Shown here piece after piece: positions 31,738 through 44,909 of a DNA stretch of 64,000 nucleotides; position 1 is the first letter of the stretch; each line of letters begins with the position of its first letter. Below the pieces are notes generated by a model. It was not told where the DNA came from and searched no databases. It worked only from the letters and a program-made list of their open reading frames with translations. The position numbers were made by a program, and so were the translations under genes. The stretch is from Plantago major. Its lineage: Eukaryota > Streptophyta > Magnoliopsida > Lamiales > Plantaginaceae. The DNA lies in assembly GCA_026545765.1 (NCBI GenBank), contig CM048844.1, positions 51,115,401 to 51,179,400 of the forward strand, given 5' to 3'.

Positions 31738-34700
31738 CTCAAGCTAGTGCCTTAGTGGTCCCTGAAGATTTGAACAAGGACCTACTTCCATTCTTCAAGG
31801 CTCATACTCTGCCAAAACATCTAAAGTGTTTCAAGAAATGGCAGAAACTCAGATGCACTGATCTGTTTGAAATCACAAGGGTCACAGATCACCCTACCAG
31901 AAGAGCAAGAGCATTTGACTTGGAGAATTATGTGCATGCAATGTTTCCAACTAATCAATATGCATTTGCCACGTTGATGAATAAGAACTTCATAAAGGAA
32001 GTAGCACACAAGCTCATTGAAACCTTTGAAAAGGCAGATGGTCAGACCAGAATGCAGATGGCATTCAATCCTACTTTGCCCCGGACTTTACAATTCATAC
32101 CCTCTGAGCAAGAGGAGGTTAATGGAAAAATGGTCACTATTCCAGAAGTGATCAATCTGGTCTCTGAGGATGATGAAGAGAAGGAGACTGATGAGAATGA
32201 CTATGAAGAACCTCCTTCTGATCATCAAAAGGATGAGGATGATAAAAAGGATGATGATGATGCCCCTGCACCAGGGATAGGAGGGATTGCACAAGGAAGC
32301 AATGCTTCAGTTGCTGAAAAGTACACTGAGAGGACATCACAAAAATCCCCTCCTCCATCTCCTTAGAAATCTACCCATCCATCTCCCCAACAAAAAGACT
32401 CTACTGAACAAGTAGTTGAGCCTCTCAGGACAACACTCAGAAAATATTGGATGCACAAGCCAGAGTTGCTCAACTCAAACAACTGTTGGATGAAGAACAA
32501 CAACTACATCTTCAACTGGAAGAAAAGATAGCTGAATCCAGAGTCAAGCTAGATAAACTTGAAGAACAAACGCGCAAAGAAACGCAAGCTTACTCTGAGA
32601 TTAAAGGGCTCCGGGACGCTGTTGATTATATTGCTAAGGAGCTAGATGCTGAACAAGTATCTGAAGAAAAGCATGATGCTAAGGCTGCATCTTCACCAAA
32701 GAAACCATCCTCCAAAGGCACGAAACCCATATCTGAGATGGTTGCCGCCTTCAGAAACCTTGATGAAGAAGTACAAGAGGATGAAGATCACTGGGCTGAT
32801 GACTCAGAAGATGAAGAAGACAAGGCATTGGCAGAACACCGCAATGAACACTTAGCGGTTTCTCATTTGAAAAGGAAGCTGATTGCTCCTGAAATCTTCA
32901 GCAAGCTGCTAAATGTCAACTCCAATGAATACTTGAACATATATCAAGTACTGGCTAAATTGAAAAAGGAGTTGTCTTCTCAAGATAAAGCCGCCATTGC
33001 ATCAGTCCCTGCAGAAATGAAGACATTTACTGAGCTCATCACTCAGAGAACAACCAGTCTGGTCGTTGCTCAGAAAAACCTAGGCATGGTTAGGGATGAT
33101 GACCAAAACTTGGCTGCAAAAGCCTTTGAAGAGGCTAGCTATGCTGCTGGAAAAGCAGATGCTATTCAAGGTCCACTGGCAGAGCTCACTGATAAGGAAA
33201 CAGGTCTTATCAAACAAAATCAGGAGCTCAAGGCTAATCTGAAAAAGTTGGTTGCTGCTTACAACTATCTGCAAGGAAACTTTGACTCCCTTTCAGCATC
33301 CTTTGTTATTCTTAGTCAGTCAACAATGACTAAAGGGGAAGGATTTCAAGGTGCTCAGAGAGGAAGAGGAAGAGGAAACAAAATAAAATCTGAACAACCA
33401 CCTCTCAGCATAAATGAACCTCCTCCAGTCAGACTGCTCTACAGATAGTGGCCATCACTCAGCAACTTCCTGAAAAAGGAATGACAACAAGGGCCAGGGC
33501 ACAGAAACCTCCAAGGAGTACCAAGGCTCCACGGAGAAGACAAGTAAGAGGGATTGACGAGTCTTCTTCTGAAGAAGAAGAAGGCCAAATCAAATCCCAG
33601 GGCAATGAAGAAGGCTGCAAAATTTTCACAAGAATTGATCTTGATGATGATGATGAAGAGACTGATGAAGATGAAGCTCCTCTTCACAGAAAAAGAAGAT
33701 GGGTTGATAGCCTATCTGAGCCCATAGCTGCAAAGCCTTTGACAGCTAAAAAACCCTCTGGAAATTCCAATTCAATCCAGGGTGGTTCTTCAAGCAATCC
33801 CCCAAAGGATAATTCAAGACAAAGGAGGAATAGATTGAGAGCCGAAAGAAGAAAAGGTCAACTTCCACTCAGGCCAGAAGAAGCCAAAATTGAGTATGTG
33901 AATACCAACAATGACTCCTCTGTCTACAGGTGTATTAATCAGAAGAATGGCTACTGGATTTTGGAACTTAAGCACTTACTAGTAAATGAAAAATTTCTAG
34001 AACCAATCCATAAACAGCTCATGGCATGGAGAAAAGACAAGCCAGTCTTGATTAATACCAACCACATCAAAGCCTGGTTGGATTTTGAAGTAATCAAGAA
34101 AATAGAAGCCATGAAAAAGGACCTCTCTGATGATTGTCCTTATGGAAAGCCAGATGATGTGCACAGAATTCCCAACATCACTGGAACAGGCCCAAGAGCA
34201 AGACTTGCTGTGGAACCCTATAAGTCTTTCTACATGACTGAAGATCAATACAAGGGTGACATCAGATATCTAAAGATCATATATGAATACTTCAAGCTAT
34301 CAGATATCAGAATCGAGCATGCCTGGAAATGGGGAAAGTATCTGTTGGTCAAATAATTTACCAAGAAGAATCCCACCAAAACCTACAAGGAAGTTTGGGG
34401 ATTTTCCAGAAACACTGAGATGATAGTCATGACTTTGCTCTTTGACTACTCAGATGATATCAAAAAGTTTGGGGATAGGGAATTTACAAATTGATCCATA
34501 GATCTGCTGATTGAAGACTTGAAGTTTTGAAGACTTGAAGACTAGTTTATTAGGATGTCTACTTGGAGCTTGGTTACTCCTGTTGTCCTAATTAACTATG
34601 TATTTTGTATCTTGCTGATTGCACTTTACTGTTTTATCATTGTAAAAGTTATCTGTAAACTTTACTTGTAACATATCTGATGAACCTACTCTCAGATATC

Positions 34701-34872
34701 AATCTATAAAAAGATAACTTGTCAGCAATGATCACACCTTGTGATTTGGTGGATGTTTACTTTCTGCACTTAATTAAAATTAATTGAAAAGATCATAAGA
34801 AATGATTAAGTATTAGATTGTTCCCTCTTCCAAGTTGCAATAGGTTTTAAAGATAGTCATCGATGACTGATC

Positions 34873-34887
34873 AAAAAGGGGGAAATT
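34873..34887 (+). other. Polypurine tract of E3
   Basis: AAAAAGGGGGAAATT directly before the 3' LTR, as in E1 and E5. Confidence 0.87.
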
Positions 34888-35095
34888 TGTTAGGAATATA
34901 TGTTTAGATTTTGATCAGCAACCTAATGACTTATCTTAGCTCAGAAAGGTGGTTAGTACTCTTGGTTCACTTGAACACTGTAAAAGAAAAAAATCACTAA
35001 GTATGATAGTCTAGAAAATCTTGTATAGGATGTTAGGTCTCTGAATGTAATTTTTATATCTTTGAAGAAGACCAAGAAGAAGGCATTCAGCAGCA
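34888..35095 (+). repeat. 3' LTR of E3, first part
   Basis: It matches the first 207 bases of the E3 5' LTR at about 96% by eye, and is followed by reverse-strand pol of E4. Confidence 0.88.
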
Positions 35096-37922
35096 GCGTT
35101 GTAGCGTGATTGCATTGGATTTGTTTGAAATCTTGCACACACACCGACTGCATATTGAATATCTGGTCTACTTGCAGTGAGGTATAGTACAGACCCAATT
35201 AATTTACTATACTTGTGCTCTTCTACACTCTTGTCAGATTCAATATAGGTCATTTTGGTTCCAATGCTCACGGGTATCTTAGTATTCTTTTCAGAAGGCT
35301 TTAGATTAAACTTGTTGAGCATATCTTTAGCATACTTTATTTGACTAATGAATATTCCATCATCAAGTTGCTTGACTTGCCACCCTATGAAGTAATTCAA
35401 TTCTCCCATCATGCTCATCTCAAATTTACTTTTCATGAGCTTAGCAAAGTCTTCACAAAGTTGCTTGTCCTTAGATACAAAGATTATGTCATCAACATAT
35501 ACATGGACTAAGAGTAGTTTTGCATCATGGTTCAGTGTAAAGAGAGTTTTATCAACTTCTCCTTTCTTGAATCCACTTTCCAGCAAGTATTTGGCCAATG
35601 TATCATACCATGCTCTTGGAGCTTGGTTCATTCTATATAGAGCTTTCTGGAGTTTATATACCATCTTGCTTTCTGAGAAAACTTCAAAGCCTAGTGGTTG
35701 ATCAACATAGACTTCTTCAGCAGGCTCACCATTTAGAAATGCACGCTTGACATCCATTTGGTAAATTTTAAAGTCATTATGAGCTGCAAAGGCTAGAAAT
35801 AGTATGATTGCATCCAATCTTGCAACTGGAGCATATGACTCATCAAAATCTAGTCCTTCAGCCTGAGTGAATCCCTTGGCAACCAACTTTAATTTGTTTC
35901 TGGTTATTTCACCAGACTCATTCATTTTGTTTCTGAAAACCCACTTAGTTCCAATGACAGATATTCCTTCAACAAATGGAACTAGTTTCCAGACTTTGTT
36001 TCTCTCAAATTGATCCAATTCTTCTTGCATTGCAGAGATCCAATCTTGGTCTTTTAATGCTTCTTCAATAGTCTTTGGTTCAATATTTGAAATGAAACAT
36101 CCATAGAGAGATTTTACATTTTCTACAATTGCTCTCCTAGTTCTTACCCCTTGGTCTAATGGACCTATCACATCCTTTGCAGGATGATCCCTTATCCATT
36201 TTATAATGGATTTTGAACTAGTGGGATCACTATCATATTGATCTGAATGTGAATCACTATGATTGTGATAAGATACTTGTTCAGTACCTGAGATATCTGG
36301 CACAGGTGATGTGCAATAGATATCTGACACTTGTTCAGTGTCTTAGGTATCTGAGTTTGATCTTTCAGTAACCTCTGACTCAGAAACCTCTTCATAATGA
36401 AGATTCTCAGTGATTTGATCCATTTCTGGATTTCTTAGGGGAAACTCTTCATCATGCCTTAGAGTCATCGTGTTGTTACTAGACATTGGGTGTTTTTCAG
36501 CGTCAGACTCATCCTCTAAGTGTATGAAATTATTATTACCTCTTTTAAATTCTTGTTCAGAATCTTTGATCATTAGTTCTTTGAACCTATCTGAGAGTTC
36601 TTCATTCAAGGGTACTTTCTTGTTTCCTTCATAGAATACCACATGGACATATTCTTCAATCTTTTGTGTCCTTTTGTTGTATACTCTATATGCTTTGCTA
36701 TTCATTGAATAACCAAGAAATACACCTTCATCTGCCTTTGGTTGAAATGTTCTTAGATATTCTTTGCCATTTTTAAGAACAAAACATCTGCAAACAAACA
36801 CCCTTAAATGTTTTGCTACTAGGGGGTCTACCAATCAATAATTCATAGGGAGTCTTGTCATGGTGTTTGTTGATCAAACATCTATTCTGAGTGTAGCATG
36901 CTGTATTTACAGCTTCAACCCAATAGATTTCACTTATTTCAGTGTCAGCTAGCATTGTTCTCGCCGCTTCTTTTAGGGTCTTATTCTTCCTTTCAACAAC
37001 ACCATTTTGTTGTGTTGTCCTTACTGAAGATAGTTGATGTTGTATACCTTTGCAGGTACAAAACTCTTTTATATACTGGTTTACAAACTCAGTACCATGG
37101 TCTGTTCTGATCACAGATACCTTGTCATTTTTCATGACTTCAAGCTTATTCAGCAAGCTAGGTATCTCGACCTTTGCGTCAGATTTCTGTTTGAGGAAAG
37201 CAACCCTAGTGAATCTCGAGTAGTCATCCACAACAACCAGACCATACTTCTTTCCTGCATAACTTGTTACAGAGGACTCAAAGAGATCCATATGTAATAG
37301 TTGCAGTGGCCTCACACTGGAATGTCTAGTTTTAGACTTGAAAGATGTTTTGGCTTGTTTCCCTAATTTGTAAGCTGAACATACACCATCCTTTATGTAT
37401 GCGATTTTAGGTAATCCAACAACCAACTCTTTCTTGGCTAGCTTGTTCAGAATTTTGAAATTCAAGTGACTCATTCTTTTGTGCCATAGCCAATTTTCTT
37501 CAGTGTAGCCAGATTGACTCACCATGAGGCATTCTACAGTTGTGGCAGATTCCCAGTTGGCAACATAGAAACTTCCTTTCCGCCTAGCAACCAAGACTAC
37601 CTGCTTTGACTCATTGTCAATCAATTTGTAGAATTTTGATTTGATCTTTACTGAGAACCCCTTGTCAGCAAATTGACTCATGCTTAGGAGATTATATTTC
37701 AATACCTTTACATGAAGTACACCAGAGATTGTAAGGGCTCCCAATTTTAGATCTCCAAATCCTACAGTTGGATTTACTTCTCGTCCAGCAAACCTGATAT
37801 ACGGTCCAGTGTTGCAAACTTTGTAGTTAACCAGATTTGCTTAATCTCCTGTCATGTGCTTCCCACATCCACTATCAAAATGCCATGTTGGATTCTTCCT
37901 TAGAGTGTTCTGCACAAGACAA
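35096..37922 (-). pseudogene. pol: pol region of E4
   Basis: Read leftward: protease start (WHFDSGCG, near 37880), integrase (RTDHGTEF, near 37110), acidic linker, reverse transcriptase (YVDDIIF, near 35490) and the beginning of RNase H. Domain order is Ty1/Copia. It abuts the E3 LTR at its left end. Fossil. Confidence 0.87.
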
Positions 37923-37924
37923 AA

Positions 37925-39166
37925 AATAGGAGTTAGGTTCTCGTTTCAATTATGGAACCTTCTAGACTAAACATTCTTCCAGTAGGAATCCATTTTTGTA
38001 TGTATTTCTTAGGAACATGCTTTTGTCTAATAGGAATATTAAAGAGGAATTCTATGTAAATGAGAAGTGTCATTGTTATTAAGAATTATTTTCCTTCTTG
38101 GTGTGTTCCTTGGTGCTCCTCGTGGTGCTTTTAGATACCTGTCAGGTTGCTAAATCTGCTTTTCAGCGAACTTAGCTTTCCTTATCAGATTTCTTCTAGC
38201 CCTGGCATTCAGATTGTTTGTGGCTTGTTTTTTCTTCCACTTCTGATGATTGTTGTGAGAAATCCTAGCTTTTATCCATCGTTCTTACTCTTGTTTATAC
38301 TAACGAGCAAGATGTTTCTAGATGGCTTTGTAGCCAATTCCATTTCGAGCACCTGGTGCTATCTGAGTTCTCCTCTCAGCAGCTCTGCTAGTCTCTGGAA
38401 CGTCTTTCTTTCCAGAAAACGTAACACTGAAAAATTTGCCTGCTCCAACAATATTTCCTTTATGAGAGACATAGCACTATGGGTGGTTACACTTTTAAGT
38501 GTATTGTCCCTTTACAGGAACTTTCCCAACATATTTCTTTGGGACTTGTTTTTCCCTTAAAGGTTTAGTCGCAACTGCCTTTCCTTTGTCAACAACCTTA
38601 GCTTTCTGACCAATGCTATAGGTTGTTTGGGAACTAACTTTCTGAGCACTAACAAATGTCATTCTTCCATCACTCTTATTCAGAGTGGTAGAACTATTTC
38701 TTTGTGTGTTCAGCCCATGTCCTCCTTTTCTGAAGAATCGCTTTGGTAAGAATGTACTTAAGTGATAGTGTCACTTACTTTGGCATAAGATTGGAAGGAT
38801 AATTCTTTCTTTTTGAGTTCTTCATTCTCAGAAAGAAGACCTTCGCACTTCTTTTGAAGTGTATCCATTGCCTCTCTATGTGACTTCTCTGTCTCAGATA
38901 TATGTGCTTTGAGAAATGCATTTTCTGTATCCTTTGTCTCAGATATCTTGATTAGTTGTGAATTCTCCTTTTCAAGAGATTTCTTTTCCTCTTTAAGAAT
39001 TTTGGTTCTAGCTTGGACCACCAAAAATTCTCTTTCATATAGATCAAGTTCCCTTCTGAGATGTTCTTGATCTCTGATTCCTTCCTCATCACTCTCATAA
39101 TTTGTAAATTGAGAAATTTTGGTTACCTCACCAGCCATTAGGCAAGACTCAATGTTGGAGAATCTG
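37925..39166 (-). pseudogene. gag: gag 3' half of E4
   Basis: Minus-strand coiled coil and basic tail of gag, matching E3 and E5. It ends at G1 with the target ATCTG and continues on the far side of G1 at 59207. Fossil. Confidence 0.83.
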
Positions 39167-40682
39167 TGTAAAATCCCAGAATTTATTTTCTGGACCGCCT
39201 ACGTATGTATACTTGGAGTTAAAAATTTATTTGGACTTGAAATCAGGCAAGGAATTTTATTAGTCACTATTCTATGGATCGACAAATCGAGACATGCTAG
39301 GTAATTTTATTGGATTCGATTTGGACCGAAGCGAAGCCCAAAGTAGTGTACTTAAAGGGTAGGGGCTGGACCATAGGTTGGACCACGTTAAGTTGTAAGC
39401 CAGGTTCAGCTTTGCTAAGCTTACGTAACGAAAGGCCCATCTCATTAAATCCATTCCATTGCCTAACCTAATGAATTTTTCTTCTTCACCTCACAACCTC
39501 CATAATCAACCCCTCAACCCCCACATCACCACCGGTCACGCCACCCATCAACAGCCCCTCACCGTCGCCCACCTAATCTATGCCAGCCGCACCAAAACTT
39601 CTTCCATGTTCTATTCCCGTACACCCGGAATATGGAGTTTGGGGAGTAAGATGTCGATGGCGGACTGAACTAGCGAAACGAGAAATCATGGACTAACCAA
39701 ATAAATCAAGGTGGTGGTGGTCTGATCTTCACGGAAGGGAACGGTACTGTTGTGATGAAGCTCAAGTGTGAGATTGGTGAATTGAGTACTTTTGTGGGGG
39801 CGAAGATTTGAGGTAAGAGTACTTATCACTCACTTGATGTAATTAATGGAATTGGGCTTGGTAATTAAAGGCAATTAGATCGTGATTAGTTGTGCATGAG
39901 TGATGGGAAGTGATAATTAGATGGATTTGGAGATTAATTATGTTGACTTGATGAGTTGGTAGCAATAGTAGTTAATTACTACTACATTACAAATTGATGG
40001 ATGGACTATATATGTTGTGTTCGAGAGTTCTGTCTAATCATGGAGTTGATTGACTTAGTAATTATTGGTAATTAGATGGTCGATTTTTGGACAACAGGTG
40101 AGTTGATACTATATACTTACGGATCTGGATATTGCAGTCAACAACTTGGTGACGGATTGATATTAAGAGGTTTAATTATCTATGCTGGACAAGATCAAGT
40201 TGACATGTAGATCTTGGAGAAGCTACTAGACGATTATAGTTGGACTCAATGGGTTTCTTTGGCACTTTTGCTCTTATTTTTATATTATCGTATATATATG
40301 TTTTAATGTTTGATAAACAACTTATGGTTATTATATCAAGATATGGTACTTAGTATAATAGTCTATTCGAAAAGGGATCAAGTATGTGAATACCCAAAAC
40401 GTATTTTATGATGTGCACGATGTGTGAAACGATTTTGTTCAAGTGCATGGATAAATGTTATGTTTGAGCTCTCAGTTGTGACTATGAAATATTATGTTCC
40501 CTTCAGGGAATTTATCTGGCTGGAGTACTTCCTTATGTTATATTACCCCTTTGGTAGGGGATTATGTTTATGTTATGTGAGCCGACCTCTATGCCACTAG
40601 ACTTATACTAGTGTTCATAGGATCATGTCGGATAGACACGAAATGTTACGTTTGTTATGACATGCAACTTTTGTATATGTGT

Positions 40683-42590
40683 TGTGACACCCTATCACCG
40701 TCACACATAATTACCGACAGTAAAATATAATGCGGAAGCTTTATTAACAAGTATCAACTAAGGACACATTTTATTGACTTAAACATCACCAACATGCGGA
40801 AGCTTTAAACATACGAGTGTCACACCCGTTACACAAGTCTGTCAGTAAGACATATATTTACATATATGAGGAGTCAGTCCTCTTATTATAAAACCCAAAA
40901 ATATGCTCTTACATGATTTGCAGATGACGAACCGAGGGAAAAAAAGATTGGAAACCAACCGGCCGACCTTGATGCATGTCTTAACATCTTTTCCGCTAAG
41001 GCCTGCTGCCTTTGCCTCAATATCTATAAAAATATCATCGCATTTTGAATGAGTTGCAGATCTCAATAAGTATAATTAGTAACAGGTCATTTAATAACAA
41101 GTAAAATAACTGACAACAAGCCATTTAATGACAGGTAAGCACATCACTTTCAGTCACATATATTCACAATCAGTATGACTTCCATTTATTTCACAGTTTC
41201 AAAATCACATCAGTTCACTTCTCATTCCTACAGATTAGCTATAAACACTTGGCATCATTCGCATTTATATAATAATGCATGTGCTTATTCATTTTCTTTG
41301 TCCGCTATGGCTCTGTTACGACCAGGAGTAAATTCGTGATCACGATAACAGATTCATACAGAGTACAGCTGTACCTGGAATTTCATATTTCATACAGAGC
41401 CCAGCCGTACAGGGTCCATCCACTGATGGATATTCAGAGTCCAGCTAGTGCTGGATATCCAGACAAGCTGGAAAACACATGACTCAAGGTCATCAGCAGC
41501 TATAACAGAATCCTCTTATCTCTTATGAATGCAATTCACATAATCATGTTCATAAATATATACGACTAATACTTTATCAGAAAATAGTATCTTTTTAGAT
41601 AACAACTGCACGTATCCCATCCGTACATGGGATCAATTGATCATTTATCAATCAAGCACTTTAAGCTTTTCATCATATCCAGAATGAACATTTCATATAT
41701 AGCACAACACACAGTCTACTTTCACATTTCATATCAACAACTTGAACCATATAATTCACATATACATAGTCCGTATGCTAGCACCATATCAATAATTTCA
41801 AGTCACACATATTTGTCAAACAACAAGTTACCGAAATTACTTACAAAGATACTAAATAACGAGTTACTAAAAACACTTACCATTGACTGTCAAAACCGCT
41901 ACTAACTTTGCCCAAATACTGGAACCAGATCCGAAATAGACAAGTGAAAGTAGAAATCAATTAAAAGATATCACGATTTCATGTTTTGAACGAGTGATGT
42001 GTTGTGTGAATGAAGGCGTGACTATATGTAGAAATGAAAAGATGAACACAGCAACTCAATTGCAAATATATGAACCAGACTGATAACGTGAGCTGTCCCA
42101 AAAGACACTAATTCTCTGTGAAGTTAAAACAAATGGCAGCAACAGGGATAGGAATTATGAGGCGGTGGACTTGAGATTTATTATCAAATATAGCATATAA
42201 TACAATTTTTAATACTAGAATTAATTGCACGAGCCTGCTTATTTCGGTTTTCACAAATACGACCCGAAAGTCAAAAAGGTCTACTAAACAAATACTATGA
42301 ATTCATACGTTTCATATTATGGTGCCCGTTCGTTCATAGGACCTCATTTGGATGTAAAACGGTTAAAATTACAACTAGTAAATATATAAAACAACGATAA
42401 CAATTAAAATTTATCACAATTAACATCAGATTTCACATATACCAAATATATCACGTCACGTTATATAATTTAATTTATCACAAATAAGGCCACGTATATA
42501 ACACATATCAAAATATTAGAATTTGCTTGATATGATTTTTAAAACATAATTAAAAATGCTTATGAATTGAAAAAGGTCAGGGGCGTGACA
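40683..42590. mobile_element. G2: second solo LTR, inside G1, target TGTGT
   Basis: TGTGACACCC at the left, GGGGCGTGACA at the right, TGTGT at 40678-40682 and 42591-42595; 1908 bp. There are no coding domains; short frames inside are chance. The end motif is shared with G1, but the left ends and interiors differ, so it is probably a related Gypsy family. Confidence 0.82.
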
Positions 42591-42789
42591 TGTGTGATCG
42601 TATGGTGTGTTGTTAGGAATATCTGTTTAGATTTTGATCAGCAACCTAATGACTTATCTTAGCTCAGAAAGGTGGTTAGTACTCTTGGTTCACTTGAACA
42701 CTGTAACAGAGGAAAATCACTAAGTATGATAGTCTAGCAAATCTTGTATAGGATGTTAGGTCTCTTACTGTAATTTTTATTTCCTTGAA

Positions 42790-43979
42790 CACTACAAGAA
42801 TCCATCCGTAACGGGACGGAAAGGGGCGACGGATTTTATCCGTCGCCCCTGTAGCGACGGATCGCTACTTGGGGCGACGGATTCTATCCGTCGCCCCGTT
42901 TGGCGACGGATAAAGGTTATCCGTCGCTCTGTAGCGACGGATAATTTTATCCGTCGCTACAGAGCGTTGACCAAAATTTTTAAAAAAAAAAAAAAAAAAT
43001 TTTAGCGACGGATAGATTTATCCGTCGCTACAAGGCCCGAAAAAAAAAAAAAAAAAAAATTAGCGACGGATAGATCTAGATCTATCCGTCGCTAAAAACC
43101 TAAAAAAAATATAATATATCTCCTCCACCACCTCCTTTTCTCCACTACTTCTCCTCTCCTCCTCCTCCCACCACCACCTTTCTCCTCCCACCACCACCAT
43201 CCTCCACCACCACCATCTCCTCCCACCACCACCATCCTCCACCACCACCATCTCCTCCCACCACCACCATCCTCCACCACCACCATCTCCTCCACCACCT
43301 TTCTCCTCCCACCACCACCACCTTTCTCCTCCCACCACCACCATCCTCCACCACCACCATCTCCTCCACCACCTCCTTTCCTCCACCACCATCTCACCAC
43401 CACCACCACCACCTCTCTCCTCCCACCACCACCACCACCCTGCCACCACCACCATCTCCTCCACCACCTCCTTTCCTCCACCATCCTCCTCCACCACCAT
43501 CTCCACCACCACCACCTCTCTACTCCCACCACCACCGCACCACCACCCTGCCACCACCACCATCTCCTCCACCACCACCACCCTGCCACCACCACCATGT
43601 CCTCCACCACCACCACCACCCTTCCACCACCCCCACCTCCCACCACCACCAGCACCACCCCCACCCCACCACCACCGCCAAAGACTGCACCACCATCGCC
43701 GGATTAATCCAGATAATGAATATAAAATTTCAGATACGGATTTTATTTTTTAAAATGGGGCGATGGATAGATCTATCCGTCGCCCATAATCATTTTTTTT
43801 TTTAAAAAGGTCAATCCGTCCAATCTGTCGCTAATCGACGACGGATTTTTATCCGTCATTAGCTTGTGGGGCGACGGATTTTTTATCCGTCGCCCGATCC
43901 GTCGCCAGAGCTGGGGCGACGGATAGCTGGGCTGTAGCGACGGATCTATCCGTCGCTACAGCCCAGATTTTTTGTAGTG
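42790..43979. mobile_element. Non-autonomous CACTA (En/Spm-type) element, target GAA
   Basis: The left end is CACTACAAGAATC and the right end, read inward, CACTACAAAAAATC. The 3-base duplication GAA lies at 42787-42789 and 43980-43982, and the E5 3' LTR shows the empty site. Both ends are packed with about ten hairpins built on GCGACGGAT/ATCCGTCGC, the subterminal repeats expected of CACTA transposase binding. The 1.19 kb element codes for nothing recognisable; its core is a CCACCA/CTCCTC tract. It needs a transposase from elsewhere. Confidence 0.95.
43120..43690. repeat. CCACCACCA / CTCCTCC-rich core of the CACTA element
   Basis: About 570 bases with almost only C, T and A on this strand, as interleaved CCACCACCAT and CTCCTCCCA units, strongly strand-asymmetric. 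Minus-strand frames give only Val/Gly/Trp/Glu-rich strings and are not genes. Confidence 0.9.
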
Positions 43980-44909
43980 GAAGAAGACCAAGAAGAAGGC
44001 ATCCAGCAGGAGAAGTTCAACTTTAAAATGAACTTTTGAAGACTGCACAAGCTTGCTGAAGACAAAGGTTATCGGATACCTATGTCCAGATATCTTTGAC
44101 AAACAAGTGATGCTCAATGAACCAACTTTGCAAAAGATATCTGAGAACGCAAGGTTTCTGAATGAGGAAAAGTGCCCACAGACATCTACACTCAGATACC
44201 TTGGATAAAACTATGTTTCTGGGAAACAATGTTTCAACAGGTATCTGGAGATGAGAAGGTCTCTGGAAAGGGACATGCAATGCTTCAGAAAGCGTGCATA
44301 GTTCCGTTGGCACTATAGGACAAAAATAATACAATGCAATAAATGCGCAGACAGAGACATCTGAACAAAAGAGGAAATCTCTGAAAAGAGACAACGTCTT
44401 CTGCAGTACTATTTTCAGATATCAATAGTTTGAATTTCATTAAGCCTAATGGATACTATTCAAACGGCATGATTTTCAACTATAAATATCATCACCTAGA
44501 ATGCTTGAAACACACACAGAACTCATACACTGAACTCACTGAAAATACCAAGCTTCTCTGATAATACAACTAGTGGTATCTTTCTCTCAAGCATACAAGT
44601 CTTCAACCTACTTATTCTTCAGCTTACAGATGTGTCTAAGCTCTTGAATTCTAAGTAGCACGAAAGTTCTAAGTGTCCTGATCCTTAACAAGCATTGCTA
44701 TCTGTGAAGGAGTTGAATCAAAAGATCAAGAATCTGAGATTCATTCTCTAGAACATTTATCATAGACTTGGGTCAGTAAATAACATATCACCACACATTG
44801 TGAAGTGTGTTGAGTGACTCTTGTTCAAGAAGGTAGTATTACATATCTGTAAAAGTTATTAATCTATCAAATCCTGACAAACTACCTTAACCAACACCAT
44901 AAACGGCGT

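Larger units (their letters stand above)
28991..34493 (+). pseudogene. Extra gene after pol in E3 (intron-bearing, unrecognised)
   Basis: The start ATG of MAPKRASTQK follows a good context. The N-terminal part (to about 29940) is globular, with WGGAMIEEYL and HLLVHWDVLACILHRCFDG blocks. Then follow a basic, NLS-like part (KKRK, KRPRTSQKK), Glu/Ser/Thr-rich low complexity, a mini-exon section (30865-31737), an acidic part, a coiled coil (32450-33320), a basic/acidic part (DDDDEETDEDE) and a C-terminal globular domain (about 33880-34493; HLLVNEK, LMAWRKDKPVL, AWKWGKYL). No signal peptide or membrane span was seen, so it does not look like an envelope. Weak resemblance to plant transposon-protein domains is possible. 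Fossil copy. Confidence 0.68.
20713..35095 (+). mobile_element. E3: forward Copia element inserted in the E4 LTR
   Basis: Parts in order: 5' LTR (20713-22315), primer site, gag, pol, post-pol spacer with a promoter-like region, extra gene, polypurine tract and the first 0.2 kb of the 3' LTR. At about 35095 the sequence turns into the reverse-strand pol of E4, so the right target copy is not present. Over the 207 bases that both LTRs share they differ by about 4% by eye, suggesting an age of the order of one to three million years at usual plant rates. It is the most complete copy here, yet broken, with roughly ten breaks. Confidence 0.88.

Noticed and set aside
28991-34493. Envelope-like gene, as in some Sireviruses
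   Set aside because: Position fits, but no signal peptide, membrane span or cysteine pattern was seen; the charged, coiled-coil, NLS-like composition argues against it.
39459-39668. A 69-codon frame with His/Asn/Pro-rich start in G1
   Set aside because: It lies in a solo LTR, has no recognisable domain and no splice or promoter context; chance is the simplest reading.
41279-41905. Two frames of 67 and 92 codons in G2
   Set aside because: Both are inside a solo LTR flanked by its own target duplication; composition is not protein-like and no family is recognised.
39167-42610. A host gene region between two Copia elements
   Set aside because: The ends, target duplications and continuation at 58817-59206 show it is a pair of nested Gypsy-type solo LTRs.
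43060-43664. Long minus-strand frames rich in Val, Gly, Trp and Glu
   Set aside because: They are translations of the CCACCA/CTCCTC tract in the CACTA core; all frames are open because the tract lacks stop triplets. No domain, no start context.
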